A stretch of DNA of 64,000 bases from the NCBI GenBank assembly GCA_963775315.1, contig CAVZIN010000006.1, positions 18,740-82,739 of the forward strand. Direction: 5' to 3'. A program made the position numbers and the translations under genes. Source of the DNA: CAWGHZ01 sp963775315 (GTDB lineage Bacteria; Pseudomonadota; Alphaproteobacteria; MPNO01; DASWLB01). The notes beneath the pieces are model-generated. The model saw only the letters and a program-made list of their open reading frames with translations. It did no database searches and was not told where the DNA came from. Below, one piece after another: positions 39,539 to 48,229 of the stretch (position 1 is the first letter of the stretch; every line of letters begins with the position of its first letter).

Positions 39539-40639
39539 TCAGCCCCAGACTTCGTTCGCGATCTCGACGCAGCGCGAAAGCTTCGCCCACTGCTCGTCCT
39601 CGGAGAGCACGTTGCCCTCCTCGGTCGAGGCGAAGCCGCACTGCGGCGAGAGGCAGAGCTGGTCCATCGGCGCGAACTTGGCGGCCTCGTCCAGCCGGCG
39701 CTTCACCTCGTCCTTGGTTTCCAGCTTGCCGGCCTTCGAGGTGATCAGCCCGACCACCACCATCTTGTTGCCCTTGGGCAGGTGGCGGAGCGGCTCGAAC
39801 CCGCCGGCGCGGTCCGAATCGTACTCGAGGAAGTAGCCGTCGATGTTGAGCTTGCCGAGCACCGATTCCGCGACCGGCCCGTAGCCTCCCTCGGAAATCC
39901 AGGTGGAGCGGAAATTGCCGCGGCAGATATGCATGGTGACGGCGAGGTCGGCCGGCCTGTCCTTGACCGCGTTGTTGATGCAGTCGACGTACCAGCCCTG
40001 CAGCTTGTCGGTTTCCTCGCCGCGGGCCTTGGCCTGGGCGAGCTGCTCGTCCGAGCAGAGATAGGCCCACACCGTATCGTCGAGCTGAATGTACCGGCAG
40101 CCCGCGTCATAGAACGCCTTCAGAGCCTTCGCATAGGTCGCCGACGCATCGGCGAAGAATTCGCCGAGGTCGGGGTAGATCTTGCGAACGGTCGGCGTCG
40201 ACAGGCGGAAATGCAGCACGGCTGGACTCGGGATGGTCATCTTGGGCATGACCTTCGCCTTCGACTTCAGGAACCTGAAGTGCTCGAGCATCGGATGGTC
40301 GGAGAAACCGAGCTTGCCGACGATGGCCGGTGCCTCGGCGCGGGCCTGCACGCCGTGGAACTGCAGCCGCTGGTCGGTCTTGACCATCTTCATCCCGTCG
40401 AGCTGGGTGAGGAAGTCGTAGTGCCACCAGGAGCGGCGAAATTCGCCGTCGGTGGCGAGCTGGAGGCCGATCTCCTCCTGCTTCCGCACGACCTTCTCGA
40501 TCTCGCGGTCCTCGACGACCTTGAGTTGGGCGGCGTCGATCTGGCCCTTCTCGCGCTTGGTGCGCGCCTCGTGCAGGGCGGCGGGGCGCAAAAGGCTGCC
40601 GACGTGGTCGGCGCGGAACGGCGGTTTTGTCCTTGGCAT
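39539..40639 (-). CDS. MetE C-terminal-domain-like methyltransferase, copy 1
   Basis: 366 residues from the ATG at 40639 (GGAGG upstream). Belongs to the cobalamin-independent methionine synthase-like family (MetE/UROD barrel): PFRADHVGSLLRPAAL at the start, VTMHICRGNF and LSPQCGFAS carrying the predicted zinc-binding His and Cys residues. These short proteins are about half of MetE and lack the N-terminal folate domain. They are often annotated as methionine synthase II but function in varied methyl transfers. A paralogue lies at 48.2 kb. The location beside CoA-dependent aromatic degradation genes could reflect handling of methyl groups released from methoxy aromatics; this is inference. 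Confidence 0.85.
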   Translation of the reverse strand: MPRTKPPFRADHVGSLLRPAALHEARTKREKGQIDAAQLKVVEDREIEKVVRKQEEIGLQLATDGEFRRSWWHYDFLTQLDGMKMVKTDQRLQFHGVQARAEAPAIVGKLGFSDHPMLEHFRFLKSKAKVMPKMTIPSPAVLHFRLSTPTVRKIYPDLGEFFADASATYAKALKAFYDAGCRYIQLDDTVWAYLCSDEQLAQAKARGEETDKLQGWYVDCINNAVKDRPADLAVTMHICRGNFRSTWISEGGYGPVAESVLGKLNIDGYFLEYDSDRAGGFEPLRHLPKGNKMVVVGLITSKAGKLETKDEVKRRLDEAAKFAPMDQLCLSPQCGFASTEEGNVLSEDEQWAKLSRCVEIANEVWG

Positions 40640-40694
40640 ATCGTCCTCCGGTGCTGCGTCTGGCATTGGGCCCGGCTGGCAACGGGCGGCGGTT

Positions 40695-41846
40695 CTACTG
40701 GGTCTTCAGGCCCATCAGGTTGGCGATCAGGTTGCGCTGGATCTGCGACGTGCCGGCGGCGATGGTGGCCGCGCGGGAATCGCGAAACATGCGCGCCATG
40801 TCGAATTCGTTGTTATAGCCGTACCCGCCCATCACCTGCATCCCCTGATGCGCGACCTTCACGTAGGTTTCGGTAGCGAACAGCTTGGCCATAGTGATCT
40901 CGCGGAGCGCGGTCTCGCCCTGCGCGACCATCGAGGCCGCGCGCCACATCAGCGAGCGCGCCGCCTCCACCTCGGTTGCCATGTCGGCCAGCATGTGGCC
41001 GATCGCCTGGAACGAGCCGATCGGCTTGCCGAACTGCTTGCGCTCCTTGGCGTATTCGTTGGCGAGCTCGACGATGGCGAGGGCGGCGCCGCACGCGCCG
41101 GCCGCGGCGGTCACCCGCTCGACCTGCAGGCCCGCGAGCACGATGTCCCAGCCCTTGTTCTCCTCGCCGACCAGCCGGTCGGCCGGTACCCGCACGTCCT
41201 TGAAATAGATCTCGTAGGTGCCGACGCAGCGCCGGCCGAGCATGTCGAGCTTGCGCATCTCGATGCCGGGCGTGTCGTTGTCGACCAGGAACAGCGACAT
41301 GCCGTTCCGGTAGTGGGCCTTGGGGTCTGTCTTGAGGTAGAGGTTGATGACGTTGTTCCTGGCCGCGGCCCCGGTCGCCCAGAGCTTCTGGCCGTTGATC
41401 ACCCATTCGTTGCCGTCGCGGACGGCGGTCGTCCGCATCGCGCCGATGTCGGAGCCGGCATCGGGCTCGGACATCGAGATCGAGAACTTGATCTCGCCGG
41501 ACAGGAGCTTCGGCAGCCAATGGCGCTTCTGCACCTCGGTCGCCTTGCGGGCGATGTTCAGGCCGCAGAACAGGCTCCCGCCGAACGCCATCGCGAAATC
41601 GGCGGAGGTGCGCGCCAGCTCCTCCGAAATGATGGCGAGGTCGACCACGCTGCCGCCGAGCCCGCCATATTCCTCGGGGAACGGCATGGCGAGAAGCCCG
41701 GCCTCGACCCAGGCGTCGTACAGGGCATAGGGGTAGGTGTCTTCCTTCACCATCTTGCGCACCACCTCGGGCGGGGCGTGCCTGGCCATCAGCTTCTGCA
41801 CGGATTCGCGCAGCAGCTTCTGCTCCTCGGTGAAGCCGAAATCCAT
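40695..41846 (-). CDS. Acyl-CoA dehydrogenase
   Basis: 383 residues. N-terminal helical domain starts MDFGFTEEQKLLRESV. The FAD/substrate motif FSISMSEPDAGSD and WVINGQKLWATGA mark the beta domain, and the C-terminal part has FGKPIGSFQAIGHMLADM and QVMGGYGYNNEFDMARMFRD. It oxidises an acyl-CoA to the enoyl-CoA with electrons to ETF. Placed three genes from a hydratase/lyase and a CoA ligase, it is likely part of side-chain beta-oxidation of phenylpropanoid acids or of a small dicarboxylate. Confidence 0.93.
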   Translation of the reverse strand: MDFGFTEEQKLLRESVQKLMARHAPPEVVRKMVKEDTYPYALYDAWVEAGLLAMPFPEEYGGLGGSVVDLAIISEELARTSADFAMAFGGSLFCGLNIARKATEVQKRHWLPKLLSGEIKFSISMSEPDAGSDIGAMRTTAVRDGNEWVINGQKLWATGAAARNNVINLYLKTDPKAHYRNGMSLFLVDNDTPGIEMRKLDMLGRRCVGTYEIYFKDVRVPADRLVGEENKGWDIVLAGLQVERVTAAAGACGAALAIVELANEYAKERKQFGKPIGSFQAIGHMLADMATEVEAARSLMWRAASMVAQGETALREITMAKLFATETYVKVAHQGMQVMGGYGYNNEFDMARMFRDSRAATIAAGTSQIQRNLIANLMGLKTQ

Positions 41847-41848
41847 GG

Positions 41849-43966
41849 TCACTCCGTCACGATCAGCACGTCGAGCGCGGTGGCGCCCTCGCCCTTCGGA
41901 TAGACGAAGAGCGGATTGATGTCGATTTCGGCGATGTCGGGCCGCGCCCGCATCAGCGCCGCGACCCGCGCGACCACGGCGGCAAGCGCCGCGATGTCGG
42001 CCGGCGGCTGGCCCCGGATGCCGGCGAGCAGCGCCGCGCCGCGGAGCTTCGCGAGCTCGTCCCGGATGGCCTCCTCGTCGAGGTCGCAGGCCATCAGCCG
42101 CACGTCCTTCAGCGCCTCGATCCAGACGCCGCCGAGCCCGACCATCGCGACCGGACCCCAGGCGGGATCGCGCCTTGCACCCACCACCATCTCGAGGCCG
42201 GGCCGCGCCATCCGCTCGACCAGCACGCCGTCGAGGACGAGGTTGGGACGGTTCTTGGCGAGGGCGGCGTTGAGCCTTACCCACCCGTCGGCGAGCGCCG
42301 CGGCATCGTCGAGCCCCAGGATCACCCCGCCCGCGTCGGACTTGTGCGCGAGCGCCGCCGCCTGGGCCTTGAGCGCGACGGGAAAGCCGATCCGGCGCGC
42401 GATCGCGCGCGCCTCGTCCAGGTCGCGGGCGAGCCCACCTTCGGGCACCGCGATGCCGAGCGAAGCGGCCGCGCGCTTGCCGAGATATTCGGGCACGGTC
42501 CCCTTTGGCAGATCGAGCGCGGGAAGCGCGGCTGACGGCGCCCGCCGTGCGGCGGTTTCGAGGGCGCGTCCGTAGGCCGTAGCATGGGCAACCGCGCGGA
42601 TCGCCCGCTCGGGCGAGCGCAGGAACACGATGTCGTTGTCGCGGAACATGGCGACGAACTCGCGCGGCAGAGGCGATTCGTCGCCGAAGGCGCAGAGCGC
42701 GACCGGCTTCGCCGAGCCCTTTATCTCGGGCAGCAGCACGTTGCCCTTGTCCATCGCCATCGGCCCGTTGCCGCTGATGATCGAGACGATCAGGCTGCCG
42801 ATCGCCGGATCGTCGAGCAGGCCGCGCGCCGCGGCGCCCAGGATGCCGGGGTCCTTGACGCTCTGGCCGGTGACGTCGAGGGGGTTCTCGACCGTCGCGT
42901 AGGGCGGCAGGGAGCGCTTCACCGCTTCGATCGTCGCCGGTGCGGGCGCCGGCAGGTCGAGCCCCACCGCATCCGCCATGTCGGCGGCGATGCCCTTGAA
43001 CGCGCCAGAGTTGGTGACGATCCCCGCCCCCTTGGTGGGCGGGGTAGGGAAGCGCGCCAGCAGCTCGGCAGTGTCGATGGCCTCCTCGATCGTATCGACC
43101 CGCACCACCGCCTCGCGCGCCACCAGCGCCGCCATCACGGCGTGATCGGGCGCGAGCGCGCCGGTGTGCGACAGCATGGTCTGCTGCGCCCGCGCGCTGC
43201 GGCCGGGATGGAGCAGCACGATCGGCTTGCCCTTCGCGCGCGCTTGCTCCGCATAGCCGAGGAAGCGCCGCGGCGAGCGGAGCTGCTCGGCATAGACGAC
43301 GATGACGCGCGTGTGGGCGTCGTCGATCAGCGTCGGGAGGAAATCCTCGACATGCAGGTCCGCCTCGTTGCCGGTCGAGATGAACCAGGAGATCACCAAC
43401 CCCTTGCCCTGGAAGGCGAGGCGCAGGGTAGACGCCATCGCGCCCGACTGACCGACGATGCCGATGGCGGGCACGCGGCCGAGTTCCTGCGTCACGTGCG
43501 GCTCGTAGGTCAGCGGCGCGCGCGCGGCGAAGTTGACGATGCCGATGCAGTTGGGTCCGAACAGGGCGACGCCACCCGCCTCGCCGGCCGCGATCAGCCT
43601 GTCCTGCGCGGCCTTGCCCTCGGCGCCGGTCTCGGCGAAGCCCGCGGCATAGACCACCGCCGCCGCCACCTTGCGCCGCCCGCAGGCCGCCACCGCGTCG
43701 GCGGCGATCGCCTGGGGGACGGCGAGGATGGCGGCGTCGATCCCTTCCGGCAAATCGTCGACCGTCGGCAGGCAGCGCTTGCCGTTGATCTCGGTCTGGC
43801 GGCGCGTGACCAGGTGGATCTCGCCGGGGTAGCCGAACTTCTCGAGGTTCGCGAGGACCGCGCCGCCGATCGAGCCGGGGTCCGGCGAGACGCCGACGAT
43901 GGCGACGGATCGCGGGGCGAGCAGCCGCGCGACCCGCTCGGCCCGTGCGATGTCGTCAGCCTTCAC
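41849..43966 (-). CDS. ADP-forming acyl-CoA synthetase (FerA-like candidate)
   Basis: 705 residues from a GTG at 43966, overlapping the hydratase/lyase gene by 11 bases. A CoA-binding domain (RSVAIVGVSPDPGSIGG) is followed by succinyl-CoA-ligase-like domains with the phospho-His motif MLSHTGALA, then a C-terminal ATP-grasp domain (GFPVALKAQAAALAHKSDAGGV). Single-chain NDP-forming ligases include acetyl-CoA synthetase (Acd), pimeloyl-CoA ligase and feruloyl-CoA synthetase FerA of sphingomonads. Coupled with an HCHL-like enzyme, a FerA-like role (making feruloyl- or coumaroyl-CoA) is the favoured reading, not proven. Confidence 0.8.
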   Translation of the reverse strand: MKADDIARAERVARLLAPRSVAIVGVSPDPGSIGGAVLANLEKFGYPGEIHLVTRRQTEINGKRCLPTVDDLPEGIDAAILAVPQAIAADAVAACGRRKVAAAVVYAAGFAETGAEGKAAQDRLIAAGEAGGVALFGPNCIGIVNFAARAPLTYEPHVTQELGRVPAIGIVGQSGAMASTLRLAFQGKGLVISWFISTGNEADLHVEDFLPTLIDDAHTRVIVVYAEQLRSPRRFLGYAEQARAKGKPIVLLHPGRSARAQQTMLSHTGALAPDHAVMAALVAREAVVRVDTIEEAIDTAELLARFPTPPTKGAGIVTNSGAFKGIAADMADAVGLDLPAPAPATIEAVKRSLPPYATVENPLDVTGQSVKDPGILGAAARGLLDDPAIGSLIVSIISGNGPMAMDKGNVLLPEIKGSAKPVALCAFGDESPLPREFVAMFRDNDIVFLRSPERAIRAVAHATAYGRALETAARRAPSAALPALDLPKGTVPEYLGKRAAASLGIAVPEGGLARDLDEARAIARRIGFPVALKAQAAALAHKSDAGGVILGLDDAAALADGWVRLNAALAKNRPNLVLDGVLVERMARPGLEMVVGARRDPAWGPVAMVGLGGVWIEALKDVRLMACDLDEEAIRDELAKLRGAALLAGIRGQPPADIAALAAVVARVAALMRARPDIAEIDINPLFVYPKGEGATALDVLIVTE

Positions 43967-44816
43967 GGTTGTAGGCGCCGAGGCCCGGGCGGTAGGTTTT
44001 CTCGTCGAGGAACTGGCGCATGCCCTTCTCGCGCCCGCCCTCGTTGTCCATGAAGCGCATCTGGTCCAGCTTGGCGAACAGGTAGTCCTCCGCCTGGTCC
44101 CAGTCGAGGTCACGCACCCGGCGGCAGGCATGCTTCGCGGCGCGCAGCGCGGCCGGATTCTTGCCGAGCAGGACCTTCGCCACCTCGACCGTGCGGGCGC
44201 GGAGCCGATCCTTCGGCACCGCCTCGTTCACCAGCCCCATCTCGGCCGCCTGGCGGCCGGTGAAGGTATCGCCGGTCATCGTGTACCACATGGACTGGCG
44301 CAGGTTCATGTGGGCGGCGACGTTCTTCATCACGTTGCCGGCCGGGATCATGCCCCAGTTGATCTCGCTCAGCCCGAACTTCGCGTCCTCGTCGGCGATG
44401 GCGAGGTCGCTGGCGCACATCGAGTTGAATCCGGCGCCGAAGCACCAGCCGTTCACCATGCAGATCGTCGGCTTGGAATAGGACATCAGCTTGCGCCACT
44501 GCCACGCCGCGGTCATGCGCATGATCGGCGCGCGCTCCTCGGGCGTCAGCTCGTCGAGCGCCCGGAAGAACTCCTTGAGATCCATCCCTGCGCAGTAGGC
44601 ATCGCCCGCCCCGGTGAGCACCACGACGCCGCAACGCGGATCGCCTTCCAGCGCATCGAGCACATCGTTCATTTCCTGCGACAGCGCCGGGCTGATCGCA
44701 TTGCGCTTCTCGGGCCGGTTGAGCGTGACCCAGCCGATCCCGTCCTCGAACGCGACCCGCACGTTGGTTCCGCCGGGAACGGGGCGGTCCGCCCCCGCCT
44801 CGATTGCAGCTGACAT
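43956..44816 (-). CDS. p-Hydroxycinnamoyl-CoA hydratase/lyase-like (crotonase fold)
   Basis: 286 residues. Crotonase fold with oxyanion-hole motifs CAGMDLKEFF and GWCFGAGFNSMCASDLAIAD. The segment FGLSEINWGMIPAGN carries the conserved Glu (about residue 151), as in hydroxycinnamoyl-CoA hydratase/lyase (feruloyl-CoA to vanillin plus acetyl-CoA). The NGWCFGAGF and SEINWG motifs distinguish HCHL from ordinary enoyl-CoA hydratases. Immediately followed by the acyl-CoA synthetase. Functional call rests on motif resemblance; the ligand pocket cannot be judged. Confidence 0.8.
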   Translation of the reverse strand: MSAAIEAGADRPVPGGTNVRVAFEDGIGWVTLNRPEKRNAISPALSQEMNDVLDALEGDPRCGVVVLTGAGDAYCAGMDLKEFFRALDELTPEERAPIMRMTAAWQWRKLMSYSKPTICMVNGWCFGAGFNSMCASDLAIADEDAKFGLSEINWGMIPAGNVMKNVAAHMNLRQSMWYTMTGDTFTGRQAAEMGLVNEAVPKDRLRARTVEVAKVLLGKNPAALRAAKHACRRVRDLDWDQAEDYLFAKLDQMRFMDNEGGREKGMRQFLDEKTYRPGLGAYNREG

Positions 44817-44861
44817 TTCCTTCGGCTCCCTAAACCACGCATCGCCCGCCGCGGGCGCGCA

Positions 44862-45872
44862 TCACATGCCCTTCCGTACCTTCTCGACCTCGGCGCGGAA
44901 GTCGGCCAGCACCTGGGCGCCATCCGGCGTCGCCTTCACCCAGGCCTGGGTGATCGGCTCGACCGCGGCGCGCCAGCGCGCCTCCTCGGCCTCGCTGAGG
45001 TCGACGAGGGTTTCGTGTTTCGCCTTGATGGTGGCGCGGCCCTGGTCGGCCATCTTGGCGATCGCCTTGTACATCAGCTCCGTGAAATGCAGTCCGGAAT
45101 ACTTGTCGACCGCGTCCTTCCCCGCCTGCGGCAGCTTGGCATAGGACTGCTTGTTCATCGAGACGAAGGCCATCTCCGCGCCGAGCGGCACGTCGGCGTG
45201 GTACTTCGTCACCTCGGCCAGCTTGAACGGGTTGATCGCCGGCCAGCCGGTGGCGAAGCCGCCGATCGTGCCGCGGTTGATCGCCTCGTAGGCCTGCGAA
45301 ACCGGCATGGCGATGGGCGTGCCGCCCAGCCGCTCGATCACCTGGCCCATCAGCCGGCTCTGCGTGCCGATCTTCATGCCCTGGAAGTCCTCGAGCTTGG
45401 CGAAGGGCTTCGCGGAATGGATCGAGACATTGGTGAACGCCGCCATCGCCACCGGATGGACCTTGGAGAACTCGCCCCCGAACGCGCCCTTCTGCCAGCT
45501 CCGCAGCAGGCCGAGGCCGGCCTCGCGCGGGTTGCGCGCCTCGAACGGCAGCCCGACGACCGAGGCCTTGGGGAACTGGGTGACGATCGGCCCGAGCACG
45601 GCATAGCCCACGTCGGCGACGCCGTTGATGATGCGGTCGTAGATGTTGACCATGGTGCCGAGCGCCGAGCCCGGGAAGACCTTGACGTCGACGGTGCCCC
45701 TTGAGGCGGCCGTCACCTCCTTCGCCCAGACCGTGTAGGCCTCGACATAGAGCGGACCGAAGGGCGGTCCCGTGGTGCCGAACTTGAGCGTGACCGGGGC
45801 GGCGGTCGCCGGCCCGATAGCGGCGGCGGCGAGCACAGCGGCGGCGAGCATCGCCGCAAGCGGACGGTTCAT
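44862..45872 (-). CDS. TRAP transporter DctP-type receptor 1
   Basis: 336 residues. Signal peptide (MNRPLAAMLAAAVLAAAAIGPATAAP). Fold markers are LKFGTTGPPFGPLYVEAYTVW, VKVFPGSALG, GLPFEA and MKIGTQSRLMGQVIERLGGTPIAM. These belong to the DctP-type TRAP receptors for carboxylates and aromatic acids. No DctQ or DctM gene lies next to it. A second, similar receptor follows at 45.9 kb, so the pair may share a distant permease or bind related ligands. Confidence 0.9.
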   Translation of the reverse strand: MNRPLAAMLAAAVLAAAAIGPATAAPVTLKFGTTGPPFGPLYVEAYTVWAKEVTAASRGTVDVKVFPGSALGTMVNIYDRIINGVADVGYAVLGPIVTQFPKASVVGLPFEARNPREAGLGLLRSWQKGAFGGEFSKVHPVAMAAFTNVSIHSAKPFAKLEDFQGMKIGTQSRLMGQVIERLGGTPIAMPVSQAYEAINRGTIGGFATGWPAINPFKLAEVTKYHADVPLGAEMAFVSMNKQSYAKLPQAGKDAVDKYSGLHFTELMYKAIAKMADQGRATIKAKHETLVDLSEAEEARWRAAVEPITQAWVKATPDGAQVLADFRAEVEKVRKGM

Positions 45873-45933
45873 CGAAATTCCTCCCTTACGTTTCTTGCCG
45901 CGGCCCTATCCGCGAAGCCGTGGCTCGGGCCGA

Positions 45934-46953
45934 TCACTTCCCGGCGCGGATGTTGGCGATTTCCTCGCGGAACGCGGCAAGCACCGCGGCGCCGTTCGGC
46001 GTCGCCTTCACCCAATCGGCGGTCACGGGGGCGAGCCGTTCCTCCCACCGCTTGCGCTCAGCCGGCGAAAGCTTGATGAGCTGGTGGCTCTTCATCTTGC
46101 GCGCCGCCGCCCGGCCATGGTCGAACTCGCCGTCGATGGCCTGGCCCAGCCAGCGGCTGAAGACCTCGCCGGAATACTTGTCGACGGCGGCCTTGGCCTT
46201 TTCCGGCAGGCGGGCATAGACCTGCTTGTTCATTGCGCAGAAGGCGGCCTCGCCCGACAGTGGCTCCTCCAGATGGGTGTTCACCACCTCGATCACCTTG
46301 AACGCCATGAGAGCCGGCCAGGCCGTCGCGGCCCCGTCCAGCGTGCCGCGCTGCACCGCCTGGTAAAAGTCGTTCACGGGCATCGAGATCGGCGTCGCGC
46401 CCAGCGCCGCAACCACCTGGCCGGTGATCCGGCTCTGGGTCCCGAACTTCCAGCCGGCGATGTCGTCCATGGTCTTGAACGGCTTCCGCGCATGAAGCGA
46501 GACGTCGGCGAAGCTGATGATGGCGATAGGGTGAACCTTGGAATACTCGTCCGCGATCAGCCCGCGCTTGTAGAGCCGCCACAGGGCAAGGCTCGCCTCG
46601 GTCGAATTCTCGGCCACGAAGGGCAGGGTCGAGACCGTCGTCTTGGGGAACTGGGTGACGATCGGCCCGACCGTGGCGTAGGTCACCTCGATCACGCCGT
46701 TCAATAGCCGGTCGTAGGCATTGAAGAGGGTGGCGAGCGTCGGGCCGTTGAAGACCTTGACCTCAACCTCGCCGCCCGCCTCCTCGTTGACCTTCTGGGC
46801 CCAGCGACCGATGCCCTGGGTGTGCATGGTGTTGGTCGGCGGGCCGATGAAGGCGAACTTGAGCTGCATCGGCGCGGCTTTCGCGGCCCCGGCCGCGAAG
46901 ACGAGCGCGAACGTCGCGGCGAGAAGCGGAATCACGTGCTGGCGGGTCGTCAA
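45934..46953 (-). CDS. TRAP transporter DctP-type receptor 2
   Basis: 339 residues from a TTG at 46953 with a good GGGAGGA site; the next upstream ATG lies far away in another context. Signal peptide TTRQHVIPLLAATFALVFAAGAAKA. Fold markers parallel receptor 1: VKVFNGPTLATLFNAYDRLL, STLPFVAENS, WKFGTQSRITGQVVAALGAT. The protein pair aligns over its whole length, indicating tandem duplication. Divergent from the LigB-type dioxygenase gene (about 150-base shared promoter region). Confidence 0.88.
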   Translation of the reverse strand: MTTRQHVIPLLAATFALVFAAGAAKAAPMQLKFAFIGPPTNTMHTQGIGRWAQKVNEEAGGEVEVKVFNGPTLATLFNAYDRLLNGVIEVTYATVGPIVTQFPKTTVSTLPFVAENSTEASLALWRLYKRGLIADEYSKVHPIAIISFADVSLHARKPFKTMDDIAGWKFGTQSRITGQVVAALGATPISMPVNDFYQAVQRGTLDGAATAWPALMAFKVIEVVNTHLEEPLSGEAAFCAMNKQVYARLPEKAKAAVDKYSGEVFSRWLGQAIDGEFDHGRAAARKMKSHQLIKLSPAERKRWEERLAPVTADWVKATPNGAAVLAAFREEIANIRAGK

Positions 46954-47103
46954 CGGGTCCTCCCTGGAACGAGTTTTGCGGCAGATTAGAGTATCTCGAG
47001 CCCGCGCGCGAGGGGCCGCTGCCCACCCGCGCCGCGGTCGACTGACCCCGCCTTTCGTGGCATTGTTTCGGCACATACCGGCGCGGCAGAAGGAGTATCC
47101 GCG

Positions 47104-48123
47104 ATGGCGAAAATCGTTCTCGGCATCGGCACCTCGCACGGCCCGATGCTGTCCACCCCCTGGCCGGAATGGGGCCAGAGGGTCGGATTCGACAAGATGC
47201 ACAAGGCGCATTTCTTCCACGGCACCACCCATACGTTCGACGAGCTGGTGGCGCTGCGCAAGGAGAGCCATTTCGAGAACGAGACCACCGAGGAGAAGTG
47301 GAAGGCGCGCCACGCCGCCTGCCAGTCGGCGATCGCCGCGCTGGCCGCCAAGTTCGCCGAGGTGAAGCCCGATGTCGCGGTCATCATCGGCAACGACCAG
47401 CGCGAGATGTTCATCGAGGAGAACTTCCCCGCCTTCGCCGTGTTCTGGGGCGAAACGATCAACAACGGCCCTCGCTCGGCCGAGCAGGTGTCGCGCCTTC
47501 CGCCGGGCGTCGCGGTCGCCGAGCGCGGCCACGCGCCGCCGGTCGACTCGACCTACCCGGGCGAGCCCTCGCTCGGCCGTCACATCATCGAGCAGTTGAT
47601 GAAGGCCGGGTTCGATCCGGCCTCGATGAAATCGGTGCCCAAGGGCTCGGGCTACGTCAACGGCATCCCGCACGCCTACGGCTTCATCTACCGGCGCATC
47701 ATGAACGACAAGCCGGTGCCGAGCGTGCCGGTCTGCCAGAACACGTTCTACCCGCCGAACCAGCCGTCGGCGGCGCGCTGCTACGCACTCGGCAAGGCGC
47801 TGAAGGCGGCGATCGAGAGCTGGCCGACGGACGCGCGGGTCGCCGTGTTCGGCTCGGGCGGGCTCAGCCATTTCGTGATCGACGAGGAGCTCGACCGCAC
47901 CGTGCTCGACGCGCTGCAGAAGGGCGACGAGAAGCCGCTGCTCGCCATACCCGAGAACCGCTACCAGGACGGCTCGTCGGAGATCAAGAACTGGATCCCG
48001 CTCGGTAGCATCATGGTCGAGTGCGGGTTCGACATGACGCTGGTCGACTACGTGCCATGCTACCGCTCGCTCGCCGGCACCGGCAACGCCATGGCCTTCG
48101 CCTACTGGCAGCCGCGCACCTGA
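47104..48123 (+). CDS. LigB-type extradiol ring-cleavage dioxygenase
   Basis: 339 residues. N-terminal metal-site motif GIGTSHGPML places His12 exactly where LigB (protocatechuate 4,5-dioxygenase beta) has its first iron ligand. GSGGLSHFVIDEELD matches the catalytic-base His region, and VECGF near residue 300 is in the region of the Glu ligand. Type II extradiol enzymes open catechol, protocatechuate or gallate rings with Fe(II). No separate small (LigA) subunit is seen. Would provide ring cleavage for the aromatic genes nearby. Confidence 0.85.
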   Translation: MAKIVLGIGTSHGPMLSTPWPEWGQRVGFDKMHKAHFFHGTTHTFDELVALRKESHFENETTEEKWKARHAACQSAIAALAAKFAEVKPDVAVIIGNDQREMFIEENFPAFAVFWGETINNGPRSAEQVSRLPPGVAVAERGHAPPVDSTYPGEPSLGRHIIEQLMKAGFDPASMKSVPKGSGYVNGIPHAYGFIYRRIMNDKPVPSVPVCQNTFYPPNQPSAARCYALGKALKAAIESWPTDARVAVFGSGGLSHFVIDEELDRTVLDALQKGDEKPLLAIPENRYQDGSSEIKNWIPLGSIMVECGFDMTLVDYVPCYRSLAGTGNAMAFAYWQPRT

Positions 48124-48140
48124 TCCACCTCACCTTGTCA

Positions 48141-48186
48141 CCCCGGGCGCGGCGCAACATGAAATGGGTGCGCCGCAGACCCGGGG
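48141..48186. repeat. Dispersed intergenic hairpin, copy 2
   Basis: CCCCGGGCGCGGCGCA pairs with TGCGCCGCAGACCCGGGG, apart from a small internal bulge. It lies between the two convergent stops at 48123 and 48230 and shares the GCGCCGCAGACCC arm with the hairpin at 8403-8415. It may also act as a bidirectional terminator. Confidence 0.65.
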
Positions 48187-48229
48187 CCCATGGCTGCCCG
48201 TCATGAACGTCGATAGACGTGCCCCGGCC

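Noticed and set aside
37826..40876. 1016-codon plus-strand open frame opposite livH, the LIV receptor and the MetE-like gene
   Set aside because: Spans three real genes and an intergenic gap on the other strand, so it is a composition artefact.
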